NCBI RefSeq assembly: GCF_048544455.1
Contig: NC_133534.1
Location: forward strand, 39,618,217 to 39,682,216
DNA: 64,000 bases
Source: Silene latifolia
Taxonomy: Eukaryota; Streptophyta; Magnoliopsida; Caryophyllales; Caryophyllaceae
Direction of reading: 5' to 3'
Shown here: in pieces, positions 11,279-23,705 of the stretch
Numbering within the stretch: position 1 is the stretch's first letter
How the letters are laid out: each line of letters opens with the position of its first letter
Notes under the pieces: model-generated
Told to the model about the DNA's origin: nothing
Databases searched by the model: none
The model's input: the letters and a program-made list of their open reading frames with translations, nothing else
Program-made: the position numbers and the translations under genes

Positions 11279-14200
11279 CTATAGTTCCCCGGAATGAGAC
11301 GAATTTCGAGATTTGTAAGCTTTAGGGGAGGTAGAATAGGAGTCACCTGAAAGACTGCTGGAGTAGCTAGACGTTGAAAGGTTGCTCTTTTGCAAACCAA
11401 TAGCATCACTCCCCAAACTGTAACCCTTCTCAACTGTATCTGCCTCCAACGGCAACTCATCCAGTACCTACAAGTTTGAATACTTACTCAGTAGTCCATC
11501 CCATTTCTGTTTTTATACCATCTTGTTTGTCACTACTGGTAAAAAATAGTATCAACTTTCACCAATACCTTCCTTCCAATTATAACAGTATACAATAGTT
11601 GCAAACTTTTACAAATGATAGTATGATACTACAGAAACCGTTTTGACTCTTGTTAAGCAAACATGACAAAATTTGGCATTGTATATCTACTCTACATATA
11701 TTTCGAGAAATTAAAGGTCAGTGTCGATATTGGTTGACCACTAAAGTCAAATGGTGACAATAATTTTGGTATGGAGGTCAATGTTGACATTGGTTGACCA
11801 CAAAAGCCAAATGGTGACAATAAATTTGGTATGGAGGTAATAATACACTCCATGCTCCATATGAAGACTTTAGACATTCAGACTGTCAACACATCCAAAA
11901 CATATTTAAGGCATCGTCACCTAAACTACAATCATGATCCTTGAAAGCCTTGAAGGCCACATCACTGAAAAAGGGGATGGATATGGAGGGCGTTTAAGAG
12001 AAAACAATAGATCATAAATAAATTGGGGAAGAGCATAGACAACGGTGAAGAGTTAACAATTTAGTTACAGGAGCCTACCCGAAAGGCCTGATTGAGAACT
12101 CGCAGTTTTTCACGAATTTGCTTTCTCTTAATAGCAACTTCACCAGGTTCTTGCAGCATCTCCTCAAAAATATTCTCCCTGATAAGTAGGTCATCACATA
12201 CAAAATGTCACAAGACATGTTCAAAGTAAAAAAAAAATATACTACCGAATTGAAATAGAGAGTATTCCCTCCATACCATTTATATTATCTCCGTTAGAAT
12301 TTGGTGGTCCAACGATGTCATATTTCACCAATATTTTCTCACACTTAGCATTAGTTACAACTTTTTAAATATAAAATAATATGCTCCATGGAGTAATTGT
12401 TTTGATCAATCAAAGACGACAATTTGCATTGTACTAATACTTGAACAAATTAATGGCCACACTAGTTAACTACCAAAGTCAAATGGAGACAACAAATTTG
12501 GAATGGAGGTAATTCTCCCTCTAATTATTTGAAATTGCAACATATTCCTTATTTGACATTATCATGCAATTGCTATATTTCTACGATGGTCACATTATTG
12601 AGTGAGACATTGAGACCACCTCCTCCTCACAACCTTCAAGTCATGCCAAAAGAAATTGTTGCAATTCCAAAGAATTGGAGGGGTATAAAATAGAGGATAT
12701 TCCAACAATGCATTAATGGCTTAAGGCAGCATTTTCACCTGTAAAGCTTTTTGATAAAGACATTGTGCAGCTCCCTCTTCGTATGGTTTACCTGCATGCG
12801 AGTAATATAAGAAACTGAGTATGCCAATAATAACGTCACCATAGTGTCTTAAGGACTCCCGCTTACGGATGTACAGAGGGCCAAACATATCCGGCTTTAA
12901 CCTTGTACGAGGTTGTTTCCGGAAGACCCATATGAAAACTGCATTGCCTAACTCCACTTCACAATAGATAAAGTCCCATCAGTTAAGGGAAAACTTTATT
13001 ATATTTCATCAAATCCGAAAGCCAAAAAATAGTGCCCTTGTTAACAATGGAAACCCATAAAAGAGAATGGGTTATATTGTCAGAAAGAGACCTAACAGAA
13101 AATAGCAAAAAAAATCCAAATGAAAAACAGTGCCCTTTCAATTGCCTAAAGGCAAGATTCACAATTCAAGTAATTTCTTACACAAAAAACTAGGTAAGAC
13201 GTTCTTAGGAAAAGGTTAACAACTTAAGTTTCACTCTATAGAAATGCTAACCAGTATTTAAACGTCCGAATACAGAAATGAGAAGATAAAAGTGGTAAAT
13301 CCATCATAGCAACACAATTTGCCTCAGTCAAGCTGTTCAGAAAACCACTGTCCTCTCATTTTTGAGAGACGCAAGGTGGATTTTGCCACATAGCAGTAGA
13401 AATCAATATTGTGTAGTGTGAGTAGAGCCGAGAGGTAGGAAATTAGGAACCATACGGTTATAAAACATAATGATCTGGTAGCTCATGTTGCTCAAAACCC
13501 TATTTGAGGCTTTGAGCACATATTACCAGCAGAAACCAATCCATTGCCCAAGTAAAACTGACAGTTACCTAGCAACAGGCCCCAAGAATCTGAAAGGCAT
13601 AAATGTAGTCTGATGCCTCAAAATGTCAAACCATCAAATCAGGGGCTATACAGAAATAAAGTACATAGTTGGTCAATGATGAGAAGAACAAGATCCTCTA
13701 AAGTCTAAACCACATGACTACTTATTAAATAGCGGAATTATTCTTAAAAACTCAGGCTGTGGCCACATAAATCTGTCATGAAAAGCACAAACTACACAGT
13801 CGTCAGCTAAGAGCGTTAGGAAGCATATCTACAATTCCTCACAAAATCCCAACAACAAGTTGAAACCAAAAAAAAAAGGCGAGCTTTTAATGTGATTTTG
13901 CAGTTATCCTTTCTTACCAAGAAGTGCATGATTGCCTTGGGCACAGAGTCCTCAACATTCTTCCTAACGATGTCATAGTATGATTTCAGCAATAGTTTGG
14001 TGACGGCAATTTCAATTGATACAGACTCTGTATGGCTCTCTGTAGGCCTCAATACAGATGGGGGCTTCAAAAGGGTATCAAATGCAAGTATATTAATACA
14101 GATTTGCAGAAGACGTGTTGGTTAAGAAAATTGTGTATCATTGAAACTTTTGAAAGTAACTTACTTCCTTTAAATGTATCAATGAAGATGAGTTCTCCAA

Positions 14201-14888
14201 GGTATGAACAGGCTCACTAAAAGACTTGGAAACTGGACTTTCTTTAGAAGACATGCGGTTGTCATTAACACCAATAAAAGATGTAGTTCCCCAACTAGAG
14301 TTAGTTACACCTCCTGTCCAAAAAGGGTAGATCAGAATCACAATACTCCTTTCATATTTAAACTTGACCATGCAGTCAAGTGTTACCATACAACAAATGG
14401 TCAATCTTACCGTGATGAGTAACCTTTTCACTATCTGACGCAAGACGGGTGTTCTGTAGTAAAACAATTAAAGATGAAGTTAATAAGCATTTACACCGAG
14501 CGTGCTAACCAATATGACAATGTGGTGTCTTGATTATATAAATGACCTTGTATACAGAATAAAGACACAAAACTCATAACATATACTCCCTCCTATTCAC
14601 TCATTTCCTCTCTCATTCCTTTTTGGGTAAGTCGGGTTTTCTTCCCTCTTTCCTTTTTTGGTAACTTTTGTGTGGTTCAAATTTAATTAGATGTGGGGTA
14701 GAGTAGAATAAAGTGTTTTGTGTGGTCCAAAATCATTTTCTTAATTCTTGTGCAAAATAGAAGGGGGAAGAAATGAGTGAATAGGAGAGAGTGCACTATA
14801 TTCCAAAACAGCTTTACCCGCTCCATAATTACTCCGTTTGCAGGTCTAGGAGGAATTACTAGTGATTTGATTGTCTTTTCAGTCCCAG

Positions 14889-14935
<47 letters not shown>

Positions 14936-17900
14936 GCCCGGTGCACGATGGCGTCCCCGCTAGGCGAGGGTCCGGGGAAGGGCGCCACCACAAGGGTGTA
15001 ATTGGGGCAAGTCTTCCCTTGCCATTTTGGCAAGAGGCCGCTCCAAGGACTTGAACCCGTGACCTCACGGTCACAAAGCAACACCTTAACCGGTGCGCCA
15101 AGGCTCCCCTTCGTCTTTTCAGTCGCAGATAATTTATCAAAATCCCCACCATCCTACTTTGTGAAAAGCGAATCATGAGTATATTGGATTAAATACCAGC
15201 CCGGTAATTAAGTGTCATTAATGAGCACCTTTAGCATTGACATACCTTTAGCACTGACATAGATACATGAGGTCTTGAGGATTTAATATCTTGAGAAGCA
15301 ATTTTCACCGCTTTGGCCCCACCAACAAAGTTGTGGTGAGATGTGTTTATATAATCCATCTACAACGATGACAAAATTTCAGTGCTCTACACAAGAGGCC
15401 GAGTGACCAACCACAATATTCTATCTATATTCTATAGAAGCAAGCAACAATACAAATGAAAATATGAATCCTAATTACTATACCTGTCAAACAAGTCGAG
15501 CGGGTTTTGTGTCACCGGTTGTCTCATACAGGTAGGGTCAGAACATGTGAAAGTTTACGATGCCTTTTTTTCCATTTTAAAAATTAGTTACTGCACTTTT
15601 ATCAAAATAATTATAAAAATTAAGTTCTTTGAATGAGTAAATTAAAAATAACTCCCTTTTAAAATCCAGTTTTTAAAAATTACTCCCTTATATAATTTTT
15701 TCCTAAAATTACTCCCTTAAGATACACTTTTATCAAAAATTGCTTCAAAACTCCAATTTAGGTGTCTTATTACGTATGTTTATGAACTTATTTCGTTTGT
15801 ATCTTAGCCAATTTATACTTTGAAAGGTATAACAATGAAGAATAAGATCAAAAACATACGAAATAAGTCACCTAAATTGGAATTTTGAAGCAATTTTTGA
15901 TAAAAATGCTATTTAAGGGAGTAATTTTAGAAAACAATTATATAAGGGAGTAATTTTAAAAAACTGAATTTTAAAAAGGAGTTATTTTTAATTTACTCTT
16001 TATTTTATTATTAAATTGTATGAAAATTATATAAAATGGTTTTTTAAATAATATTAGTAATTTAAAGTACTAAAATTACTATTTTACATTTCGTATATAA
16101 ATATCACAACAACGTTGCCCGTGCTTCCATGGGTCCTGCAAATTGTGTGTGTGTGTGCGCGCGCGCGGGGGGTGGGGGGGTGTAAGCAGCCTTCCCCTTG
16201 TTTTAGCAACACAAAAAGGATGTTTCCAAATGATCTAAGATGAAAATTGCGTTGAGAACTGCATTAAAGGACCACTACTTCACAAGAGAAAGAAGCACAA
16301 CTACTTTTGTGAATCATTTTGATTTATTCCATTATAGTCGGGAACCAAAGAGTAATGATTCTTTGGCTCCACGAAAAATATGGATAACATGTCATATACA
16401 AATATTAAAATTTTAATTGCAGCTTATATTCACATTTAATCAAAACTGAACCCGGTTGCGTCGGGTTTCGACCCTAAGTTGACGAGGCATTGAGCAATAC
16501 CAGAGTAAACACAGAAAAATTGTGCAAATTTAGAGGGCAAGTAAAATATCCATACAGCTAGCAATCTATCATCCAGTCAATGATGGGGGTGGGGGAGGCT
16601 ACATGGCCACTACAATCATACCTCCATTTCGATTATATGTCCAATCATTTCCTCAGCAGGTTGAAGGCCCTCTCTCAGAAAGCTATTTATAACATCATCC
16701 ATTCGTTTTCTCAGAATGGGATATCGCTGCAGTTCATTAACTAGACAGCGATGGCTCATCTACATTAAAATTTGGGTAATTAGCATTTGACAGATACTTG
16801 TCATTTCTCAAAACAGGGAGTAGAATTGAATCTTGCTAACCTTGATAAGCTCATCATATATAAATCTCGCACACTGGAGGCTTGGATCTAACAAACGGGC
16901 AATTTGCCTTCTGACTAAAACTTCAAATGGTACCTAAAAAGAAGAATAGTTTGAAACGAAGATCGGGAGATGTAAACATAAAATATGAACACAGTCTTAA
17001 CAGAAATATCAGAGTACATATTACGGAGAAGTCTTCCAGTGACGTTATCATTACAGCACTTACTTCAGGAACAAATAATGCAGACCTGGTACCAGTTGCA
17101 TTCTGAAGAGCAGTTCTGATATCATCGTCACTCAAGTCCTCACAAGGATCCACTTCCTACAATGAACATAAAATAGAATTTACTTTGCGTGTGACAAAGT
17201 TGCTAGACATAATCTACACACCAGTAGAGAGTACAACTTGCAAGTGTAGATTGTCATAGTTAAAAGCTAGGCCTAGTAGTGTATTAAGTTATGATAGTGA
17301 ACAATAAAAAGTATATAAGCATGTACATCGGCACCTATGACAATCGACAGGATTAATTATATTTAGTAGATATAGTGTACCTCTAAACTCTTCACAAATA
17401 TTGATTGGAAAATGTAATGAATTCTTGCTCCACCTGACAGCTCAGATGTTGACATTTCTTCATTCTTTCCTTCTATCATAGAACCAAAAGCTGTGCAAAC
17501 AAAACTAACCATTAAAGAATGAACTAACCGTAATGAATAGCAAAATAAATGGAAAACTGAATGAACTTATGAGCAAACCCTCAGAATACTTCGACAAAAC
17601 GTTCAAGATGACAGATCCTTGTCCAGCCTGTATTCAAAGAGAAAGCGCACACAAGTACCATCAGCACATCAAAATCATAGTCACCAACATACTCTCAGGA
17701 AAAAAGAAACTGAAAATATCAGTGTTCGTTGTGACAATGGTTAAATTGTCTGCCAAGATGCAGTGTTTTAATTAGCACTAATCATCTTGCACACAAAAAA
17801 GATCCCTAACAAGCAGTATCAAAACAACTGAATGGCAAACCATATGTCAAGTACGGCGATTTGTTTAAGAATAACTGACAGCATGGACGACAAGTTATCC

Positions 17901-20900
17901 ATACCTTAGATTCAACAGTTTCTCCATAGCTTGCATGCTCCTTAGCAACTGAAACAAGTTGAGCTCTAATTTGAGCTTTTAGATTGGGAAGAATAGCTTT
18001 GATGTGTTGTACTAAGATCTGCCGAAAAAGGAAAAGTTCATAAGAAGTGGGAACCAAACGTCCAAATCACAAGATTGGGAAAACTATAAAAGCACATGTG
18101 CAAAAATTCTTTACCTGATTCAATTTCTTTGCCAGCTGTGGAACACCGCATCGATCTGCAACTTCATTATACACCTGCATGAGCCAGGTACAAGTGAAAG
18201 AGAGATCAGGAACTTAAAGCATTCAAGAAACTCCGTAAGTATCAGACACACACCAAAAAAAAAAAAAGAGAGAGCATATCGTTCGAGATCAGTTACCGGT
18301 CGACTACGAAAGAACTTTTCCTCGGCCACCAGAGAATCCTTAATGCTCCTATTCAGCGAAATATCCTATTGAAATTACAGAAAAGTGACTTATAATATTT
18401 ATAGCATCATGAGACATCAAACCTCAACAAGGATTGCAACATTTCAAAAAATAAGAAAAAATCGTCGCAGAAACTTTGTTCCTACTTCCCATTTAAAATG
18501 CTACCATAAATCAAGCCTATTCATCTTATTTAATCAAAGTGCACTGCATACAATGTAATATAGAACTGTGTACTTTTTCAAAGTTTTTATTCAAACTGCG
18601 AGAAATCATTGCCAAGCCATCGGCCTCACCCTAAATATATACTTCCACTGTCCCACTATTATTCTCTGAACATTTCACCACTATGATATTATTTTCTGTT
18701 ATAAAAACTAATGGAGTATGTCTTTTCCCGTTTTTGTGAACTTTGCCCCTTCTCTGTAATTTTCATGTTCAATTATATAATGGTTTCTAGGTAAACAAAG
18801 GTAGAAAGACACTAGTGGGATAGAGAAAAAAAATGAAGTTTCAGCCAGGTATATATGATATTACACCTAGAAAATATTTGGGTCTATTTTAGGCCACAGG
18901 CTAAATAAAATCCGAAGCTAACCAGACCCAATTTTTGTCAGTATGGACCCCTTTATGATCCAAAGTAAAAGCCAAAACAAAAAATCATTACTAAGATTAC
19001 TATACGCAAGTATAGCTCGTATGAACAAATTCAAGAAGCGGGTTAAGTTGAAGCAGCCAAATTATCTACAAAGTATAAAAAGCACAGATAAAGAGTTATA
19101 GAAATTGGAAACATCTAATATGAACTATTGAAGGAAGCCAGATCTTGAAAAATGTAACCTTATCATCCAATATTGGATGAATACTTTTAATGAGCACAAA
19201 ATTAAGGATAAAACTAGTTGAATCAAAGACTTCAGAATTCTGATAATGTAAGCTGAAGTCTAGCAAGAAAGAGACAAAATTACCTCTTGACTGCGGTTCA
19301 CCACACCTACATAACCAAGTCGAAGGTGTATAACTTTCCCAAGCAAAAAATTGCGAGCATCTGTGCCCCTGTCCATAATATCCAGCTGAGACACAATAAA
19401 AAAAATGCAGGCCTCAGCATATAACCAAAACTATAAATAACACAAAAAGAAAAAATTTGGCTAACATCTAACACACCTTTGTGAGTACACCAATGGTCCG
19501 ATATCCTGCACATAAATACGACGATAGATAAGATAAAAAAAAAAAAAAAACCAAGAAACAACTCAGACGGGTTCATTAAATACTTGGCAGCAATTTTCTA
19601 GCACAACTTACCATCAGGATCGGCATTTCCTGCCATCTGTAGAGCATCTGAATTCGCTAAATCGGAGTTTGCAGGGGTAACAGCTAATATTAAGCAGCTT
19701 GGAATCTTAATGTAGGACATTATCATGGTTCTTATTCTTGCTTCAATGTCAGAAGGCTGATCACCAACTGGAACTTTAGTTAGCCCTGGAAGATCTACTA
19801 GAGTAATATCAAGAACATTAGGTGAGAAAATCTGTAGACGGATCGGTTTATCTATGACACCTTTGTTTTCTCCAGCTTCTCTGTCAGTCTCAGCCTAAAA
19901 TACAAACAGTACATCAGAGACCCCGATTATTCCATAAAAGTCATATCAATATATCATGCAAGTGCAGATTGATTCAACATAAATGATAGACATAATTACC
20001 AAAAATGCAGAGGGATCGTGAGTAGTTTAGACATTAAACCCAACAGAACTTAGACTACAAGTCCATAATGAAAGGACATGGAGGGCAAATTCTGGAATTG
20101 CCAATGCTTTTAAAGTCTCGATACTCCTCAACACAAATGAATCTGACAGACTTTAAAAGTGCATAAATGCAACTCTGATTCTACATAATGAGAAGAACTA
20201 ATAGTTCATCAATTAAACAACGTCAATTGCACACAAACTGTCTCAAGTCTTTCATTTCATGAAGCCTCATAAAATCATTCCGGCGCAATCCAGAATGCAC
20301 AGCCTAATCAAATTTCAGACAAATCTAATTGTGAAGCATTCATCAAGTACCGTTTAATTTTTTTACTTGCTTGCCAATTCCATTAAAATCAACATTATAC
20401 GGCTTATAGCAACCAAAAATCCAATTCTTCCAACAAAATCTAAATCAAGCATGTCCCTCCCCTATTTCCGTTCCAATTTCTACAAATTAATCACACGAGC
20501 TCAGTGCATAGAACTCAAATTACTAATATCATTTGTCGTCAATTGTCATGGAAATCGACAATGTCGATCGCACTCAGGTCAGCATAATAGCAACGAAGTC
20601 AAATTCATCGACTACAATCAAAACAGAACATACGAATACCGAAAATTTGCACCAAGTCATCTTCAAAAACTCAATCCTAAACATATTAACATATAGTGAG
20701 AAAGATCACCTGAATTTCGCGACGAATATCATTAAAATCAAAGAACTGCTTTCCAGGAAGATGAAGAAACTCGCCCCACTCATCAGAATTACCATTCTTA
20801 GTCTGCAAAAGCTGAAGAACAAGCGGACGGCGCGTGCAAATATCGGAACCACGCGGCAAGAAATCGCGTCCAACAAGAGCTTCAAGGACGCTTGATTTAC

Positions 20901-21039
20901 CACTACTTTGGCTACCGACAACGGCAACTTGAGGTAAGTCGAATGCTGGAGTGGAACCTAGCTGCGCGGCTATGTCCTGAAGCTTGTTAACTATTGGAAT
21001 GACCGAGTTTCCTAGCGGTGTCGGTGATGCTGCCGCCAT
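11279..21039 (-). CDS. DRP3: Dynamin-related protein of the DRP3 (ADL2) type, 19 exons, 754 aa
   Basis: Exons, all GT-AG: 21039-20710, 19894-19612, 19505-19477, 19385-19284, 18365-18297, 18174-18115, 18018-17905, 17627-17579, 17490-17381, 17156-17064, 16933-16841, 16759-16622, 15359-15246, 14453-14411, 14313-14165, 14064-13918, 12791-12739, 12178-12079, 11467-11279. Phases agree throughout (2265 nt). The GTPase domain shows P-loop GSQSSGKS (42-49), switch T69, DLPG (144-147) and TKLD (213-216). The middle domain is about 248-490 and includes [11 protein letters not shown] and [21 protein letters not shown] variable linker (491-592) replaces the PH domain. The GED is about 593-692 and a Ser-rich tail ends ...[14 protein letters not shown]3 proteins are large GTPases that assemble on mitochondria and peroxisomes and drive their fission. 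The paralogue (3A or 3B) cannot be decided. The first ATG is at 21039; the longer upstream frame starts at TTG and is not used. Exon 3 is only 29 bp. No inactivating change was seen. Confidence 0.95.
11718..11837. repeat. 60-bp tandem duplication derived from a MITE end, in the last DRP3 intron
   Basis: Two 60-bp units (11718-11777 and 11778-11837) each run from TCA.TGT.GA.ATTGGTTGACC to TTGGTATGGAGG. The second half of the unit (AAAGTCAAATGGNGACAA...TTTGGNATGGAGG) is also the right end of the Stowaway-like MITE at 12265-12509 in the neighbouring intron. This suggests a duplicated MITE terminus. Confidence 0.8.
12265..12509. mobile_element. Stowaway-like MITE in DRP3 intron 17
   Basis: The left end TTCCCTCCATACCATTTATA and the inverted right end ACCTCCATTCCAAATTTG match imperfectly. 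Both continue with TTATCTCCGTT / TTGTCTCCATT. A TA dinucleotide flanks each side (12263-12264, 12510-12511). Length 245 bp; CTCCCTCC-type ends and a TA target are typical of Stowaway elements. Confidence 0.65.
14586..14796. mobile_element. Stowaway-like MITE in DRP3 intron 13
   Basis: The left arm CTCCCTCCTATTCACTCATT and the inverted right arm CTCTCTCCTATTCACTCATT (from 14764-14792) are nearly identical. TA flanks at 14584-14585 and 14797-14798. 211 bp, no coding content. Confidence 0.78.
14891..15112 (-). mobile_element. Au-type SINE in DRP3 intron 13
   Basis: Read on the minus strand, the head is tRNA-like: GGAGCCTTGGCGCACCGG with box A, then GGTCACGGGTTCAAGTCC with box B. The body GGCCTCTTGCC...CCCTTGTGG...CCCTTCCCCGGACCC...TGCACCGGGCTGCCC is the diagnostic order of the plant Au SINE family. 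The 3' tail is an unusually long run of 39 T (14892-14930, A on the plus strand). TSD: GTCTTTTCAGTCCCAGAT (14873-14890) and GTCTTTTCAGTCGCAGAT (15113-15130), 17 of 18 matching. It lies in the same transcriptional sense as the host gene. Confidence 0.92.
15635..15998. repeat. Long foldback hairpin in DRP3 intron 12
   Basis: The 5' arm 15635 to about 15795 and the 3' arm about 15840-15998 are inverted copies with few mismatches. Examples are GAGTAAATTAAAAATAACTC, AAAATTACTCCCTTATATAA, TTTTATCAAAAATTGCTTCA and TCCAATTTAGGTG.CTTATT. The terminal words TACTCCCTTA recur within each arm. No TSD could be fixed. The transcript would fold into a hairpin of about 160 bp, so a foldback MITE is the most likely origin. 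Confidence 0.85.
16147..16178. repeat. (GT)n(GC)n(G)n low-complexity run
   Basis: TGTGTGTGTG followed by CGCGCGCG and a G-rich run, in DRP3 intron 12. A simple microsatellite with potential for Z-DNA or slippage; nothing more can be said. Confidence 0.75.
18642..18826. mobile_element. Possible Stowaway-like MITE in a DRP3 intron
   Basis: The left part CTGTCCCACTATTATTCTCT and the inverted right part CTATCCCACTAGTGTCTTTC look like decayed TIRs. TA borders the left side. The right border is uncertain. Confidence 0.35.
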
Positions 21040-21328
21040 TGATGAGCTCAAAACCCTAGGAGATAGAAGAAAGAGGGAGGTTTTGGAGGTTGAAGTTTGA
21101 AGTTTGAAGTTTGGAGAGGTTTTAATGGAAAGTCTTAAGGGAGAGGGTAAGGAAGGAGGGTAGAAGTGTAGAGGAGAAGATGATTGCGGGTGTGTTTTTT
21201 AATCGCGGTAAAAAGTAAATTTCTTGAGGAGGAGGTAATAGTGTTTTTCGCGTTGTAGTGGGTTTAGGTTCGGAGAAAGTTGGAGTTTGGAGGGAACATG
21301 GAGAGGGGGTGTTTTCTATTTCGGAAAA
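21040..21328. other. DRP3 5' flank (putative promoter and 5' UTR)
   Basis: Immediately upstream of the DRP3 start on the minus strand. The presumed 5' UTR is pyrimidine-rich when read on that strand and contains three GAAGTTT repeats (plus strand, about 21090-21112). No confident TATA box was found. Confidence 0.4.
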
Positions 21329-22043
21329 CTAGTTTTAAACCCGTGTAAAATTGCACGGGTATGTATTTAGGACGGTATGAATTTTTTTGATGAATATTTA
21401 ATTTTTACATTTCTATTGTAATTATCTAATAGTTCTATATCAGTGATCTACAAGTTTAATATAGATCAGTGATCTAACTGGAAATGAACATTCCCGACGT
21501 TTGTTGAAGAGTAAATTTACTCGGTAGCCTATCATTGTCACCTACCATTTTCGATGTGCGCGGCTAGTAGTTAAGTTGCCGATTTTTCAACTGTAAGTAA
21601 ATACTCCGTCATGATTTTTTTTTTCAAATATATCGTACTATCTAGTTTTAAAAAAGTATGCTTGTAATTTATTCGCATTATATGTAATTCAATCACATAA
21701 TTAAATATAAATCCTTCTCGTAATTATGTAATTTTTTTGTTATTCAATTTTTTTGTAAAATTATGTAAATTCTATAATTTGTAATTAGTTTCATTTATTC
21801 CGATTTGTAATTCATACCGCTTATATGCCATTGATTTCATTTATTCGGAATGTATAAAATTATTTCATAGTAATTGTTCTAAGACGGAATTTATCGCATG
21901 TTTGTATTGACGGAATTCTGAAGAAATAAATACTTTGCACACTAACGGTCCCACCATAACATGAATTTCCAAAAAAAAAGGTTGTATTAATGACGTGACA
22001 CGTCCTGGATTGAGTATTGTCTTCTGAATTAATAAAGATAAGA
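21329..22043 (-). mobile_element. Non-autonomous Helitron, 715 bp, upstream of DRP3
   Basis: On the minus strand it starts TCTTATCTTTATTAATTCAG at 22043 after a host A. It ends with hairpin ACCCGTG...CACGGGT (21339-21360, read inverted), TTAAAA and CTAG at 21329, followed by a host T. Insertion between A and T, a TC start and a hairpin plus CTRR end are all Helitron hallmarks. There is no Rep/helicase coding. It ends about 290 bp from the DRP3 start codon, so it forms part of that gene's upstream region. Confidence 0.72.
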
Positions 22044-23358
22044 TTTACGTGGTATTTACTATTTATTAGGCGTGGTCAAACGGGCGGGCCGAGCTTGGCT
22101 AAGTCGTTTCAAATGAAGCCCTGTTTTAGCGTTAGGCGTGGTACTACACGCTTTTCGATACGTGGACCCGAAATTGGCTGAGATAGGGGTTAGGTTTGGT
22201 GGAAATGGACCCAAAAGGGCCGAGATAGGTTTGAGGGGCGAGCTCAGGTTAAAGCAGGGTCGGGCCTGGTGGGAGGATCCGAAACCGGCTCGGAGTAAGG
22301 GGCGGGTCAGGGCGCGGCTGAATACGGGCCAAGCTTAAACCTAGGCCTACACAATAGACCCGCATATTAGGCTCTACTCATATATTTTGATTTCTCTGGT
22401 TCAAACCATACCCGACTCGACTCAACCCGCAATCAGCTCTAAGTCAAACTCATACCAGTGTTTGTTTAACAAGAGTAAGGAATCATACCAATACAGAGGG
22501 AAGAAGGGTTGTTAGATTAATACCATGGATATCAAATAAGGAAAAAAAGTGGATTTTTTTATGACATATAGTAAATGGTACTATCATTTAAATACTTATT
22601 AAATTAAATTTTTATTTGCATGATTTTATTATATTTTATTTGACAGATTTTTCAACTTTAATTGAATTATAAACTTATACCACACACAATGAAACAAATA
22701 CCGGGTTTGGGTAGGAATGTAATCGGGTGGTGGTGGATATAGACTTTCTGGTACCCGCACCCACCAAGAAGAATTTGTACATAAACCCGCCCCATCACCC
22801 ATGCCGGGCACAAGTTTCGAAAACCATACCCACCTCAACGGGTGAAAATATAAAACTGTACACGCCTCCACTTACCCATTAACCGTTACACCATAATTTA
22901 ATTTGATAATTTTCTGTTTTTTTGAAAGTATGTTTACTATAATTTACAAGTTTTTTTATTTATCTTTATAATTTTAGATTTTCAACAAGAATTAGTAAAA
23001 AACTTTATAAAATAGTCATTTTAACAATATATCTTAATTATAATAAAATAATATTTCTAAAATCGTCATAATTCTGCTGATTTTTTCTAATGATTGGCAG
23101 ATATGCGGGGTAGAATGTAAGTAAGAGTAAAGCTTTGAAAAAAGGAATAATTGACAGGAATAATCCGACCTTTCACCAATCTTCTCAAAGTAATTCCATC
23201 TTTCATTAATCCCATAATAATCCAACCATTATACTCTATCTTCTAAAAACAAGCCATACAAAAAACTTACCTACAATAACAAGTCATGTGACCGTTTCTC
23301 ACTTCCTCGTTTAATTTCCCTTTAACTCTCATCTTCAACCCCCCATCTTCCTCCATAA
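22044..23358. other. Intergenic; GC-rich low-complexity patches, no gene
   Basis: 22075-22440 is rich in GGGCCGAG/GACCCG-type words and open in one frame (22138-22338), but it reads as low-complexity Arg/Gly/Pro without a family match. 22690-22880 has a similar ACCCGC/GGGTNGG composition. Both resemble decayed hAT-type repeats such as 9865-10272, but no terminal repeats or TSD could be matched. The remainder is AT-rich. Confidence 0.4.
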
Positions 23359-23437
23359 GAGCATCCACATTGAAGAGGATTGACCATCCTCTTAGATGAA
23401 AGAGGGTGCTAAGAGGATGTCCTCTTCAATGTGGAAC

Positions 23438-23592
23438 TGATAGAATAACCGTAAATATGTAAATTATTTACTAGATTATTTGTTGCCTTTTAATGTATAT
23501 TTAGTTCCTAACTTAATTGCATAATTATAGGACACATATTGTATTTATACTGATTGAGCATATCAATAATAATCATCCATTAATATCTTTCA
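23438..23592 (+). repeat. 5' LTR of the Copia element
   Basis: 155 bp, TGATAGAATAACC...TATCTTTCA, bounded by TG and CA. The partner is at 27951-28105. Confidence 0.95.
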
Positions 23593-23604
23593 TGGTATCA
23601 AGTC
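23593..23604 (+). other. Copia primer binding site
   Basis: TGGTATCAAGTC directly after the LTR. The first 8 bases match the usual plant iMet-tRNA primer site TGGTATCAGAGC. Confidence 0.75.
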
Positions 23605-23705
23605 TAGGGTTCGATCTATAATCGCTTCCGCTCATCCTAGATCTTCTTCTTCTACTTCTTCTTCTTCTTCTTCCTTACACAAAGACCTCACGTCATCTCA
23701 TCACC

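Noticed and set aside
22138..22338. GC-rich open frame encoding an Arg/Gly-rich peptide
   Set aside because: Composition explained by repeated GGGCCGAG/GACCCG words like those in hAT-type repeats; no start context or family match.
23193..23358. CT-rich stretch near 23.3 kb as a DRP3 distal promoter
   Set aside because: More than 2 kb from the gene with a Helitron between; no regulatory motif could be supported.
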